A DNA stretch of 64,000 nucleotides from Eucommia ulmoides (Eukaryota > Streptophyta > Magnoliopsida > Garryales > Eucommiaceae), in the NCBI GenBank assembly GCA_016647705.1, contig CM028326.1, positions 868,001 to 932,000 on the forward strand, given 5' to 3'. Below, one piece after another: positions 1-11,464 of this stretch (position 1 is the first letter of the stretch; the number at the start of each line of letters is the position of its first letter). Below the pieces are notes generated by a model. It ran no database searches. It worked only from the letters and a program-made list of their open reading frames with translations, and was not told the origin of the DNA. Made by a program: the position numbers and the translations under genes.

Positions 1-400
1 AGATAAATTGAGTGATGAACTCCTTACTTTCATTTGGCTTCAATTTGACCGATATCAACCTATGTATTTGGTCCCCATATTTTGTCTGAATGTTTCCAAA
101 AGACCACTTATATGTTCGTTTACCAGGTCATCTATTAGAATGAAATGTATGACAAAGTATGTATGTACCTATTTGTTTTCCTAGACCATATGTGGTACTT
201 AACGTTATTCTACATAGTCCATACCTGGAACCGGGACTCAAATGGGTTAATTATGGGCATCAAACTGACACTACCAGAAAGTGTAGAATAGTTAAATACT
301 GGATAAATATATTTGAGACAAGCATAGTCGAACCACCTTTCTTCCTACTATAGTAATATATTAGAAGGAGATTTAGCCAAAATGTAAATTAATACGAAAA

Positions 401-456
401 CAACATATTCAGCATGAAAAGCATGTTGTACAGTCTACACCATCCACTTCTATATA
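401..456 (+). promoter_or_regulatory. OMT1 proximal promoter module
   Basis: An AGCATGAAAAGCAT core lies at 411-424, followed by a TATA-like TATATA at 451-456, about 67 bp before the OMT1 ATG. The same core plus TATA arrangement precedes OMT3 and the OMT6 relic, and an orphan copy lies at 8047-8083. Conservation between duplicates suggests it travelled with the genes; its binding factor is unknown. Positions 1-400 hold no gene I can support. Confidence 0.5.
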
Positions 457-522
457 CAGACGTTGAGGTTACCCTAGTTCAAATAAGATCATACATTGGC
501 CTAGAAACAGCTCAATCTAGCC

Positions 523-1684
523 ATGGACAATATCATGACCACCTATACTGATCAAGAAATTCTCAAAACTCAAGCTCACATTTGGAATCATATTTTCAAC
601 TTCATTAACTCTGCCTCCCTAAAATGTGCTGTTCAACTGGGCATACCAGAAGTTATCCATAGCCACGCCAAACCCATGTCTCTGTCAGACCTAGTCGCCG
701 CACTCCCTATCAACCCCTCTAAAGGCCGTTTCGTCTATCGCCTCATGCGAATCCTAGTCCATTCGGGCTTTTTTCTTCAGCAAAAACTTGACCAAGAACC
801 CGAGTATTCCCTCACACTTGCTTCCAGGCTCCTCCTAAAGGACGAACCTTTCAGTGCGAGGTCGCTGCTACTCGTCGAACTCGACCCGATATTGACAAAG
901 CCGTGGGATTTCTTGAGCGAGTGGTTTCAAAACAATGACCCCACGGCTTTTGACACAGCCCATGGGATAGCCTTTTGGGATTATAACGCCAAGGAGCCAA
1001 GACTTGGCGATTTTTTTAATGAGGCCATGGCTAGTGACTCCCGGTTGGTCATAAAGGTTCTTATTGAGGAGTGTAGGGGTGTTTTTGAGGGCTTGAAATC
1101 GCTGGTGGATGTTGGGGGTGGCACTGGATCGGTGGCTCGAGCCATTGCCGGGACATTCCCTGACATGAAGTGCACGGTGCTTGACCTCCCTAATGTAGTC
1201 GCTGGCTTGGAGGGGACCGAGAATTTGGAGTTTGTTGGAGGGGATATGTTTAAGGCCGTGCCCTCTGCTAACGCTGTCTTACTCAAGGTATGCTAAACTA
1301 GAAATGATTAAATTCTTAATACTATGTGTTTAAAAATTCAATGATTCGGTTTATTTTCTTATTGAAAAACGAGAAAAACAGTGGATTTTGCATGACTGGA
1401 GTGACGAAGAATGCGTGGAGATACTAAAGAAGTGTAAAGAGGCAATTCCGAGCAGGGACAAGGGTGGGAAGGTAATCATCATAGACATGCTGATGGAGAA
1501 CCAGAAACAAGACGATGAGTTAGTTGAAGCGCAGCTCTTCTTCGACATGCTGATGATGGTGGTTCTCACTGGTAAAGAAAGAAACGAGAAAGAATGGAAA
1601 AAGCTCTTTGTGGGTGCCGGTTTCAAGGACTACAAGCTTATCCCAATGTTGGGTTTAAGGTCAATCATTGAGGTTTATCCTTGA
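523..1684 (+). CDS. OMT1: class II plant O-methyltransferase (stilbene/flavonoid OMT-like)
   Basis: Predicted cytosolic S-adenosylmethionine-dependent enzyme that methylates a phenolic hydroxyl. Two exons: 523-1287 (255 codons) and 1382-1684, with a 94-bp GT-AG phase-0 intron; product 355 aa, normal for the family. The N-terminal third carries the dimerisation region (around [11 protein letters not shown], residues 32-42). SAM motif [10 protein letters not shown] is at 194-202, LDLP follows near 220 and GGDMF near 239. The catalytic base is expected to be H259 in WILHDW, right at the exon junction. The C-terminus LGLRSIIEVYP is the family ending. The start is the first ATG in frame, in a CC-ATG-G context. 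First intact member of the tandem array; overall resemblance is to grape resveratrol di-O-methyltransferase-like enzymes, but the substrate cannot be assigned. Confidence 0.93.
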
Positions 1685-1950
1685 CAAGATCCTTAAAACA
1701 TACTATGTTTCCTTATGTCTAATGTTGTGGTCATTATGGTATTGAGAATTTGGCCCAAATCCTATGTATGAAGTATTAACTAGTGTGTGAAATTGCTGAA
1801 TACTTGTGTTGTGAGGAATAATAGGCCTATGGCTCTTGTAAGATACATATTGAAAGTAGATATCATGTTGTGGGTGTATAATTTTTATCGTCCTCAAAAT
1901 CCCTTCGTTATAAAGTTATGTTTGTTCGCTTCTTTATTGATCAAACTTCA

Positions 1951-2405
1951 CCTAGAAATCCAATGGACCTAACTCACTCTCAAAAAACGTTTTGAAAGAT
2001 GAGTATTACCCCTAAACTTATATATAACTCAGGATTAGGAAATACAAGCGACGTGAGATTCAACACGCCCCCCTCATTAGTAGGGTGGACTTTGACAAAC
2101 CACTGTGAACGACTATCGGGAGACCCAACATCAATGTGAGATTCCACACGCCCCCTCACATGCAAAGTGAACTTTGACAAACCATTGTGAATGAATATTG
2201 GAGGCCCAACATTGATGAGGGATTCAACACACCCAACATCATATGAAGAGTCATGTAGAAATCCAATGGGCCTAAGTCGCTCTCAAAAGACGCCTTGAAA
2301 GAGGAGGATTACCCTTAAACTTATATATAGCTCAGGATTAGATAATACAAGTGATGTGAGATTCAACACGCCCCTCACGTACATAATAGATTTTGACAGA
2401 CCACT
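1951..2405 (-). mobile_element. TRIM-like repeat, two LTR-like blocks
   Basis: Two related blocks (about 1951-2228 and 2253-2405) share TAGAAATCCAATGG at the left and repeated 'gattcaacacgccc' segments, each with a TATATA-like box. The same family, in the other orientation, forms the TRIM at 12612-18460. No PBS or target duplication is visible here, so this is a degraded copy. It lies in the OMT1-OMT2 spacer; 2406-2838 shows nothing recognisable. Confidence 0.55.
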
Positions 2406-2838
2406 GCGAACTCTATCCAACTTGGTCTAGTTGGATATATAGTTAATGATTCTTGGTTGTGATGTTACTAAAATTCAAAGCATTTTCACCCTGCCAAATG
2501 GTGATATCACAATTGAAGTTATATTTGTTGCCATCCTAGAAGATATTTGAAATCATTTCGAAAGCGATATGCAAATCACTGTAACCATTTACCTATGATC
2601 AAAAGGTAAATATTAATTATGCAATGACATGATCAATGGTATTATTAGTAATTCTAAAAGTCTGCCTGCTTCTAATTAACAAATATTTCCCAGATTTGCC
2701 CTACTTTCTTGCACTCAAAACTTTCCAGAATAGCCAGATTACTGTTCATTCACAGAATCATGATGCCTCTTATAGGAATCCTCAAAATTTCAAAATTCAG
2801 TTCTGGATTCTAACATACGCTCGTGAACATGAAGAGTT

Positions 2839-3169
2839 TGTTGGGTTGATTTTACATCGGGTGTGGAAGGAGTTGGTGGTCAGATTATATGTACGAGGGA
2901 AAACCTTATTTCATGAGTAAACTTTTGGGGTTGAGAGAAGTCCAAGACTACCCTACACTAGTATCAGAGGGCATGTTATAACAAATCTAACCCAATAGCC
3001 ACAAAGGGGTCGAGGGTTAACCAATCAAAGACCCGATATGTGAGGGGGAAATTATTGAATTTATCCCATATCAGATGTGAAAGGAGCTAGTGGTCAGATA
3101 TAAGTGTGAGGGATAGACTCACCTCAAAAGTTAACTTTTAGAATTGAGAGAGGTCCAAGATCACTTACA
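2839..3169 (+). mobile_element. Complete TRIM element (331 bp)
   Basis: LTR1 2839-2957 and LTR2 3053-3169 are alignable direct repeats. A primer-binding site TAGTATCAGAG (one change from the initiator tRNA-Met type TGGTATCAGAG) follows LTR1 at 2959-2969. A polypurine GAGGGGGAAAT abuts LTR2. The element is flanked by a GAGTT duplication (2834-2838 and 3170-3174). No coding capacity. A related LTR fragment lies immediately downstream of truncated OMT6. The stretch 3175-3721 up to OMT2 holds no gene I can see. Confidence 0.82.
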
Positions 3170-3721
3170 GAGTTAACCACATATAATTAGTCACATATAA
3201 TTAGTCAAAAATTATGATTCCAGGCAATTTAACATTCTGATGACCAAAATAATGCAGAAATTGAAACAACAAATAAGAGGAAGCAAATGTAAAAGCACCC
3301 CTTTCATTTATTTTTCATTCTTTTTCTAGTGAACAGTGAACACTACAGAGGTTCTTATTTTCTATGTTGAAAGTGATTTCACCAATTTAATAATTCAAAG
3401 TAATGATCAGACCAGATCACAAATCTTATGTTGGATTTTCCTGCCTCGCTTGTCTTAAGATTGAGTAACTGAAAATGACAGAAACAATATCCAGTCAGTC
3501 ATCAAATCTAGTAGAGAATCACCCCTTCAATAAATAAATCCTCAAAATGGATAAATGGACTAGGCAGTAATGCTTCACGTGTGAACCATAGCGTTCTTTG
3601 AAGAGAGAAAATGAAATGCAAAATTTAATAGATGAGGATGCAAATTTACCATGTTTTGCCAAGCCTGCTATTCAACTATAACAAGTACCAGTTAACCAAA
3701 CTATAGCATTGATCCTTGCAT

Positions 3722-5753
3722 ATGGCTAATAATGAGATACCTACCGAGCTTATGCACAAAGCCAAAGCTCATATTTGGAACCAAATTTTCAGCTTCATAA
3801 ACTCGGCGTCACTAAAATGTGCTGTTCAGCTGGGCATACCAGACATCATCCACAAAAATGGCAAACCCATGATTCTTTCCGAGCTCATTTCCAAACTCCA
3901 AATAAATCCTTCTGAATCCCTCTCTCTCAGTCGCCTCATGCTCGTCTTGGTTCGCTCTGGCTTTTTTTTCTATGATCAAGAACACGGATATTCCCTCACT
4001 CTAGCTTCTAGGCTGCTCCTAAAAGACGAGCCCCATAACGCGAGGTCGTTCTTGCTCGTCGTGTTGGACCCGATTCTGACAATGCCGTTTCGCTTCTTGA
4101 CCGAATGGTTCGGAAACGATGATCCTGCAGCGTTTGACACGGCTCACGGATTAACCTTTTGGGAGTATCACGCCAAGGAACCAAGGCTTGGTGATTTGTT
4201 TAATGATGCCATGGCTAGTGACTCAGGGTTGATTGCGAAAGTGCTTGTTGGGGAGTGTAGAGAAGTTTTTGAAGGCTTGGAATCGATTGTGGATGTTGGG
4301 GGTGGGACAGGAACGGCAGCAATGGCTGTCGCCGAAGCGTTTCCTGGATTGAAGTGCACGGTTCTTGACCTGCCTCATGTAGTTGCTAACTTGGAGGGGA
4401 CTAAGAACTTGGAATTTGTGGGAGGTGATATGTTTCAGGCAATACCATCTGCTAACGCAGTCTTGCTCAAGGTATGTTTTCTCTTGATAATTTTTTGAAC
4501 ATGTCTGCTAATCTCTCTCATATCAATAAAGTTCTAAATTGGCGAGCAGTGGATTCTTCATGACTGGAATGATGAAGAATGCTTGAAGATATTAAAGAAG
4601 TGCAAAGAGGCAATTCCAAACAAGGAGGGTGGTGGAAAGGTAATGTTACTGCACAATTAAAATAAAGAACGAAGTTACCGAATTTTCTTGGGTTGAGTCG
4701 CGGATTAGGTCGCTCTCTTTAAGACGTTTCGCGACTCTGCCTAAAAATCGTGCAAGCAGTATAACAACTCCGTTATCCTCAGGATAAATCAGCCCAAAAT
4801 CACCTCTGTCTAGGACCTTTTTTGCACTGCAGAAGTCCCGAAAACCAAACACCCCCTCCCATACTGTTCTCAAAAAGAACAAACTGCTCGGAAATCGAAA
4901 TAGTACCGAAAAAACTGTTCTATTGAATCGGAACAGTGAAAAAATAAACTGTTTCAGAATAGTTTCGGAACATAACAGAAAGCAATTTACTGTTTCAGAA
5001 CAGATTCGGAAATAAAGAACAATTTAATAAAAAAATGAAGAATAGTTTTGCAATATTTCAGAAGAAAAAATGTTTCTGAATTTGTTCTAGTGTCTCCTTC
5101 AATATTGAAGTGTTCGTCAGTATTTATAGACCAAAATATTGACCCAAAACGTTTCAAAAATTAACGGAAATGTTTCGCAAATTAATTCTCGAAACTGAAA
5201 CGTTCAGATTTTAAAACAAAGGAAACGGTTTCAAGAAAAAAATTATTTTTTTCTAAAAAAAATAAAATAAATAAGTGCCACCTCATCACACGTGCGACGT
5301 GACACTGCCGGACGGCGGCGGCAGCGCGGGCGTGGTAAACTAGTAGGGATGTAACTATTCTCCCCTTCACAAAATGTAAGTACCTCTTGGGGCACACCCT
5401 AAGTATTCCACATACCCCTTGTTATACTGCTCAACACTTCTTCTCCCAATCAACGTGGGATAGAGGGAATAGAGGGAAACTATTTTTGACACTCGTTTTT
5501 TATTAACAAAAAACAATTAAAAATTCATATGTTCCAACAGGTAATTATCATTGACATGGTGTTGGAAAACCAGAGACAAGATGATGAAGCAGTTGAAGCA
5601 CAACTATTCTATGACATGATGATGATGGTCTTGGTCACTGGTAAAGAAAGAAATGAAAAAGATTGGGAGAAGCTCTTTCTGGATGCTGGTTTCCGGGCCT
5701 ATAAGGTCACTCCTGTTCTGGGTTTAAGGTCTCTCATTGAGGTTTATCCTTAA
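3722..5753 (+). CDS. OMT2: O-methyltransferase with an LTR-derived second intron
   Basis: Same family as OMT1. Exons 3722-4471 (250 codons), 4550-4639 (30 codons) and 5541-5753 (70 codons plus stop) give a 350-aa product. Intron 1 (78 bp) is the ancestral one, before WILHDW; the catalytic His is residue 254 and motif I VDVGGGTG is intact. Intron 2 (4640-5540) interrupts the GGK-VIIID segment, which is continuous exon in OMT1, OMT3 and OMT4. It consists of an 896-bp solo LTR plus one 5-bp target duplication, and its removal restores the paralogous reading frame exactly. If it is not spliced, translation meets a TAA within nine codons and loses the last 70 residues. The start ATG at 3722 (CAT-ATG-GCT) gives the MANNE N-terminus like the paralogs. 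Functional only if intron 2 is removed in vivo. Confidence 0.85.
4644..5539 (+). mobile_element. Solo LTR forming intron 2 of OMT2
   Basis: Begins TGTTACTG and ends TTCCAACA (TGTT/AACA inverted ends). It is flanked by perfect 5-bp duplications GGTAA at 4639-4643 and 5540-5544. A TATA-like TATTTATA at 5121-5128 fits a + oriented LTR promoter. No internal coding region or second LTR is present. The donor GT comes from the target sequence (AAG|GTAATG); the acceptor CAG is the LTR terminal CA plus the first G of the right target copy. Confidence 0.85.
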
Positions 5754-5932
5754 GACAAAACATAAATTTCTACTTGTCCAACACAATTCATCGATTGTCC
5801 AGTACTATGTTTGAAATAAATCTTAATTGATTTTATTTCTACTCGAGTACGACCATGGGATGAGTCGAATATATATATTTATTAAAATGGAATGCATTAT
5901 GATCATCAGAAGCGAAAAATGCATTGTAAAAA

Positions 5933-6619
5933 TTAGGGAAAATAAGTGGGAGGTCCTCTATTTAAACTCTAATTGATCAAAAGTTCTACATGTGGTAAAA
6001 AATTTTGATTTAATCCCATCTGTTTTAAAAAGGCGAAAGCCTTGCTCACGTGATAGTCACGCGTCAGTTATATGTAATTACTTTGTGTATAATATTATTG
6101 TATTAGTTACAGGTAATTAATTTTTTTTTTTTTTTTTCCAATTATATGTTTCAATGATATGTAATTTTTTAATTACATGTCTCTGATATGTAACTAAAAA
6201 ATTTGATATTTTTCAGTTACATATTTTAATGATATGTTTAGTTACATGTATCTGATATGTAACTAAAAAATTTAATATTTTTTTAGTTACATCCCAAAAT
6301 ATTATACATATATATGTAATTGTAACATATAACTAATATTATATAACTATATGCAACTAAAAATATCCAAATATGTGTGAAAAGTAACAATTATAAAATT
6401 GTAACTAATATTAGTTACATATAACAGAATTTATTATAAAAAACGAATGTACTCACTAAAGGCTCCCTACAATTCCTATAATATCTCTATAATTTCCGCA
6501 ATGCGGGACTAAAACACAAGTGAAATCTAACTTAAATGACTAAATCAAGATCTAATAACACAAAATGATTTTTCACCAATTAGACTTAAAAAAATGGATT
6601 TTTCACCGATTTTCCCTAA
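5933..6619 (+). mobile_element. MITE family 1, copy A
   Basis: Starts TTAGGGAAAAT and ends ATTTTCCCTAA (terminal inverted repeats). The AT-rich interior is full of 'agttacatgtaact'-like short inverted motifs. Two further copies lie at 19196-19904 (opposite orientation) and 25148-25887. Noncoding. The target duplication is unclear. Lies just downstream of OMT2. Confidence 0.65.
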
Positions 6620-6999
6620 AAAATATGATCATGTATTGGGTGTATTATGATCATCAAAAGGGAAATTCCATCAAGCTACAAAGACAATCTACTTGTTCAA
6701 ATACTTTGATTTAAATCAATCAACCCAAATAAAACCTAAAAAAATTAATTCAAAACTTTCAGATTGCAGTTTTCAGTAGCTCGGCTATGTTAATGTTAGT
6801 GGGTGCATGTTGGGACCGAAACATGTGTTTCTGTAAGAAGCTTGTGAGATGAGCTTCTCCATGAAACACCCATAATACATAACCCTAAAGCTATATGCTC
6901 AAAATGTGTACTAACATTCCAATCCCTCTAAGACAAAACGTTATCATCGTGACAATTACTCTAGTTGTATGTGATTGAAGTTCGAAATTAAATAGATAT

Positions 7000-7704
7000 T
7001 GATGTGGGGGAATTTTGTCACATATTCCACGTGGACAATATCGTCTCAAGTGTGGAAAAATGGCTGGGTTGGGAGCTGGAGTTCCCTCCAAGCCGAGCTG
7101 AAGAAGTCTGAACCGAGCCAATGGACTCCAGGCTGGGCTGACGAGCTCAAGCACCCTCCGCTTGTTGTCTCCGTGCTCGGAGCCTCCCCGGGCCGTCTTG
7201 AGGTTTCAACTCATGGGCCTTTACAGGTAGGCCCAAAAGCCCAATCCAGATGACCAGAGCGCACGAATCTACTTGCTCTGCTCAGATGATTAGGGTAATT
7301 AATCCGAACATAACTCCCTAATTTCGCGGCGCTAATCGAGTCCAGCGCCTATAAATATATCATGACATCCAATGCCCAACGGTACGTCTTCTCTACTGAC
7401 ATTAGAGCATGTCTTAGTTCTTCTCCCCTGGATACTTCCTCTCACACCGGAAGGACTTTATCGGGCATAACCCTAGTGAGTCTGTGTGCAGGTGCTCAGA
7501 GATTAGGACAGAGTCCAGAGAATCATTCATCTTGGAATCTGAACAAGATCTCAGGTCGGGATGAGGATTTTTGATCGGATTGCGATCACCTCGAGGTCGT
7601 CAACACCCCCGAACTCACCAGTTAATCATGTCATCAACAATCTTGTAAGTGTATTGCCTTTCTGGACCACATTGTTAGTCGCTTACCACTTTTGGACATC
7701 AACA
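7000..7704 (+). mobile_element. Solo LTR with GATAT target duplication
   Basis: 705 bp, TGATGTGGGG...ACATCAACA, flanked by GATAT at 6995-6999 and 7705-7709. A CCTATAAATATA TATA box near 7348-7359 supports + orientation. No internal domain remains, so it is most simply a solo LTR left by LTR-LTR recombination. The element family is not identified. Positions 6620-6999 hold nothing recognisable. Confidence 0.78.
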
Positions 7705-8046
7705 GATATAAACGCTTATACCTCAACATTCATTTTGAATTTTAATTCTACTATTTTAAAGCAGTTCTACAACTAATGCTCTATTGGAATTTCAGAAAGG
7801 AAGTAATAAATCACTAGGAGCAGCATATTGAAGGAAAAAAAAATACTAGAATAATTGCAAGTATCTAGCAAAACATTAGAGTAAGTGCAAGTTTTTTTTT
7901 TTTTCACACGAGGGTAGATGGAGGAATGCATTGGCTTGTCAGCTGTGAGTGGCTTCAGAAGTGCAATTCATTGCATTTTATTTTTCAAACACCCATAATT
8001 TGCAGTGTGTTTTAAGGTGCAGACAGGAGTCAAAGCTACAGACAAA

Positions 8047-8083
8047 AACATCTTACTTAGCATGAAAAGCATACTCCATAAAC
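8047..8083 (+). promoter_or_regulatory. Orphan copy of the OMT promoter module
   Basis: Contains TAGCATGAAAAGCAT (8058-8072) and following sequence like the module upstream of OMT3, but no OMT coding sequence follows. Only 37 bp later a 2-kb LTR begins. Before that insertion this copy lay about 150 bp upstream of the OMT3 module. Either a duplicated promoter segment or the last trace of a deleted gene. The spacer 7710-8046 contains no gene. Confidence 0.45.
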
Positions 8084-8125
8084 TATATACATATATATAT
8101 ATAAACAAGATAATTGAACAAAAAT

Positions 8126-10197
8126 TGTCACACCCCTCCCCGGGCCTCCATCGCCCGAGGTCGGGTGTGACGTTGATTTGACATTACCTGACCAATCAAT
8201 AAATATTTATATATACATACACTCCTATAATTTTTTTTTCCCCAAAAATATAATATATTTACTCACTTCAAAATTTGGGAATATACTTGTCCCTAATATT
8301 CACAACAAAACCCCAAAAAGAAAACTGAATCTTTCACAGTTCACACCTGTCCAACCAACCCTCCAAAATGACACCATCTCCTGACTCTACCTAGTGCCAG
8401 TAGAGGACCCACTCCTAGCTGCGGTACCTGAAACCAAATATTTTATTGGTGTATTGTCTTCATAATAAAAATTGATTTATGGATCAAGGATAATTATCAA
8501 ATACCATTTTTCAAATATAATATACTATAACCGCATACCATGTCAGAATAAATTTTCATTGTCATCATTGCCATAAGATAATATATTTAAATCAACCAAT
8601 ATAACATTGCGACATATAATAGAGTATCGTACTCATATTTTCCTACTAGCTATAAGATCGTTTCATCTCACGATCGGGAGTTACGACGGTACCGTAACTT
8701 GTAAAACTATATCATCTAAAGTGACTATCAGTGTTAGGGTCATTTAATATCTCTAATGGTAGGGGCAGCCATCCGTAGGATTTGCACTCCTAATAGGTCT
8801 ACATATATCCACCCTGTAGGACTTGTCTGATAGGTAATAACAAAAATCCACCATGCAGGACTTGCCTGACAAAAAACAACAAATATTTACCCTGAAAGTC
8901 TTGCCTGACAGACAACAACAAATATCCACCTAGCAGGTCTTGCCTGACAAGTAATCAACATCTCGCAGAACCCGCCCTCTTGACGAGAAGACAACTATGA
9001 CATAGTCGGATAACAAAAACACTTTCCACATTTAAAAATCTATTTGATCCGCATAACGTTATAACACCGTCCATTTTAATAAACATTTTTTTTTCACAAT
9101 TCATACAAAAATATCATTTGTCAATTTACATAGAAGACAGTATACTCACCTCGATTTTCGTGCTACCAAAAACACTGCCGTCGAAAGACTACGTGGGCGG
9201 TAGCACTTGTGAACCTAACAATGATAGGACCTAAATTAATAATTCATTTAAAATAAACCTAATATGTAGTGCGTGGCCCTAAAATGCATCATTTTTCATT
9301 TCCCAAATTTTAATTATACAAAATTACTACCCCCATTTCTTATGTCAATATAAATTGTACGAAAATTATCATTGTAGCAATTACAAAAATTCTCGTATTA
9401 ATAATTTAAATTTATAGAAAAATATTAGTCAATTGTTAAAAATTTTATTGGCCGACAAAATACAAAAAAAATTATCATTTTAATAAAATTTACAATTTTT
9501 ATTTTAACTGTATTTTTCACAAATTAGATATTTCTATATCGGCTATATTTCTCAAACCCACGTATATATTTTTGACATATAAATATACATGTATACTTGT
9601 CCGCATAAATAATCCTATGAATTAAAAGTGATATATATTTTATTCTAGACACACATATATATATATATAGACAGATACATATACAAATGGAAAGAATAAA
9701 AAAAAAAAAGGAATTACCTGTAACTGCGTTTCTGCTTATGTTTTTTTTTTTTTTTTTCTCTTCTCTCTTTTCTTTTCTCGCGGCACCAGGCACACACACA
9801 ATACATGTCTATACATATCTAACATTTGATCACCCCTTTTATCCCTTTTTTTTTTTGGGGAGATGACTGTGTCATCTTATCCCAATAACTCTATCCATAT
9901 GGATAGAGTTTGTTTCCTCCCTTCAACGAATTCTATCCCTATGTATTTATTTATTTTTATTTTATTTACACTAACTACCTTTTAGAATAATGAAAATTTT
10001 AATTATATCATAAAATTTTTAAAATTATATTTTAAATAACATGTTAACCCCTAAATTTTTTAAAATCACACTTTTAAATATTCAAGTAGACCCTAATTTT
10101 TTTTAAAAAGTGTTAAATGACAAAATACACTCCGTTATTTTCTAAATGTTCTAAAATGCAACTAAAAATTATGCACATGCGAAAATCGGGTCTTACA
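8126..10197 (-). mobile_element. 2.07-kb solo LTR (Ty3/gypsy-like)
   Basis: On the - strand it begins TGTAAGACCCGATTTTCG and ends in a GGGGTGTGACA-type terminus. It is flanked by AAAAT at 8121-8125 and 10198-10202. Around 8790-8970 it carries four degenerate copies of a short repeat with the theme 'ggacttgcctgaca'. Start, end and length resemble LTRs of Tekay/Del-like gypsy elements (inference from memory). No internal domains remain. It separates OMT3 from the orphan promoter copy. Confidence 0.75.
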
Positions 10198-10208
10198 AAA
10201 ATAACTTA

Positions 10209-10267
10209 CAACATCCTATTTAGCATGAAAGGCATACTCTATATATCCATCCACTTGTATATAAATA
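10209..10267 (+). promoter_or_regulatory. OMT3 proximal promoter module
   Basis: CAACATCCTATT then TAGCATGAAAGGCAT (10221-10235) and TATAAATA at 10260-10267, some 40 bp before the OMT3 ATG. It matches the OMT1 module in order and spacing. Confidence 0.55.
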
Positions 10268-10306
10268 GAAGAGAGCATATTGGCTTGGAAATATTTCGAT
10301 TTAGAA

Positions 10307-11464
10307 ATGGCCAATACTGAGATTGCCATCGATCAAGAGCTTTTTAAAGCACAAGCTCAAATTTGGAACCAAATGTTCAACTTTGTAAACTCTGCCTCCC
10401 TAAAATGTGCAGTTCAACTGGGCATACCAGACATCATCCATAGCCACGGCAAACCCATGTCTCTATCTGACCTAGCCACTGCCCTCCACATCAAACCCTC
10501 TAAAGCCCCATTCCTTTATCGCCTCATGCGAATCCTAGTCCATTCCGGCTTTTTTATTCAGCAAAAGACTGGAAAAGATGACCAAGAACAAGAGTATTCC
10601 CTCACACTTGCTTCGAGGCTCCTCTTAAAGGACCAGAACCTGAGTGCAAGATCACTAGTACTTCTCGAGCTCGATCCAGTCCTGACAAAGCCGTGGGCTT
10701 TCTTGAGTGAATGGTTCCATAATGATGATGAGACCGCGTTTGACACGGCCCATGGGGGTAACATTTGGGATTATGGCGCTAAGGAGCAACGGCTTGGTGA
10801 TCTTTTTAATGAGGCCATGGCTGGTGACTCCCAGTTGGTGACAAAGGTTCTTACTGATGAGTGTAGGGGTGTTTTTGAGGGCTTGGAATCGCTGGTGGAC
10901 ATTGGGGGTGGCACCGGAACAGTGGCTGGAGCCATTGCCAAGACATTCCCCAGCACGAACTGCAAGGTGCTTGACCTCCCTCATGTGGTTGCTGGCTTGG
11001 AGAAGACTGATAACTTGGAGTTTGTGGGAGGAGATATGTTTAAGGCGGTACCCTCTGCTAATGCTGTTTTACTCAAGGTATCCTCTCTTCACCAGTTGCT
11101 TCTTAAAAATATTTAATTAACTAATTTGGGGTCTAAAATCGGGATTCTTCATGACAATCAGTGGGTTCTTCATGACTGGAGCGACAAAGAATGCGTGGAG
11201 ATACTAAAAAAGTGCAAAGAGGCAATTCCTAGCAGAGACAAGGGCGGAAAGGTAATCATCATAGACATAATTGTGGAGAGCCAAAAACAAGACCACAAGT
11301 CAGTTGAAACACAGCTATTCTTTGACTTGGTGATGATGGTGGCGGTCACCGGTAAAGAAAGAACCAAGAAAGAATGGGAAAAGATCTTCGCGTGTGCTGG
11401 TTTTAGGGACTATAAGGTTATTTCAGCGCTGGGTTTGAGGTCCCTCATTGAGGTTTATCCTTGA
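10307..11464 (+). CDS. OMT3: class II plant O-methyltransferase
   Basis: Two exons, 10307-11077 (257 codons) and 11162-11464 (100 codons plus stop), with an 84-bp phase-0 intron; product 357 aa. Motif I reads LVDIGGGTG. The catalytic region reads WVLHDW, with Val in place of the Ile of its paralogs; the His (residue 261) is kept. The ATG at 10307 gives the family N-terminus MANTE; the upstream in-frame codon is only a TTG. The exon-2 copy contains the AAG-GTAATC segment that in OMT2 carries the new intron, here uninterrupted. The 3' flank still resembles that of OMT1, showing that the duplicated unit included the 3' UTR. Confidence 0.92.

Noticed and set aside
981..1286. Open antisense frames inside OMT exons (also 4168-4359, 10655-10984, 26351-26763, 63446-63814)
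   Set aside because: They mirror the strongly conserved OMT coding frame and recur at the same place in each paralog; no independent start context or domain.
9524..9799. AT- and A-rich frames (also 39801-40100, 48813-49073)
   Set aside because: Simple-sequence (AT)n or poly-A translations.
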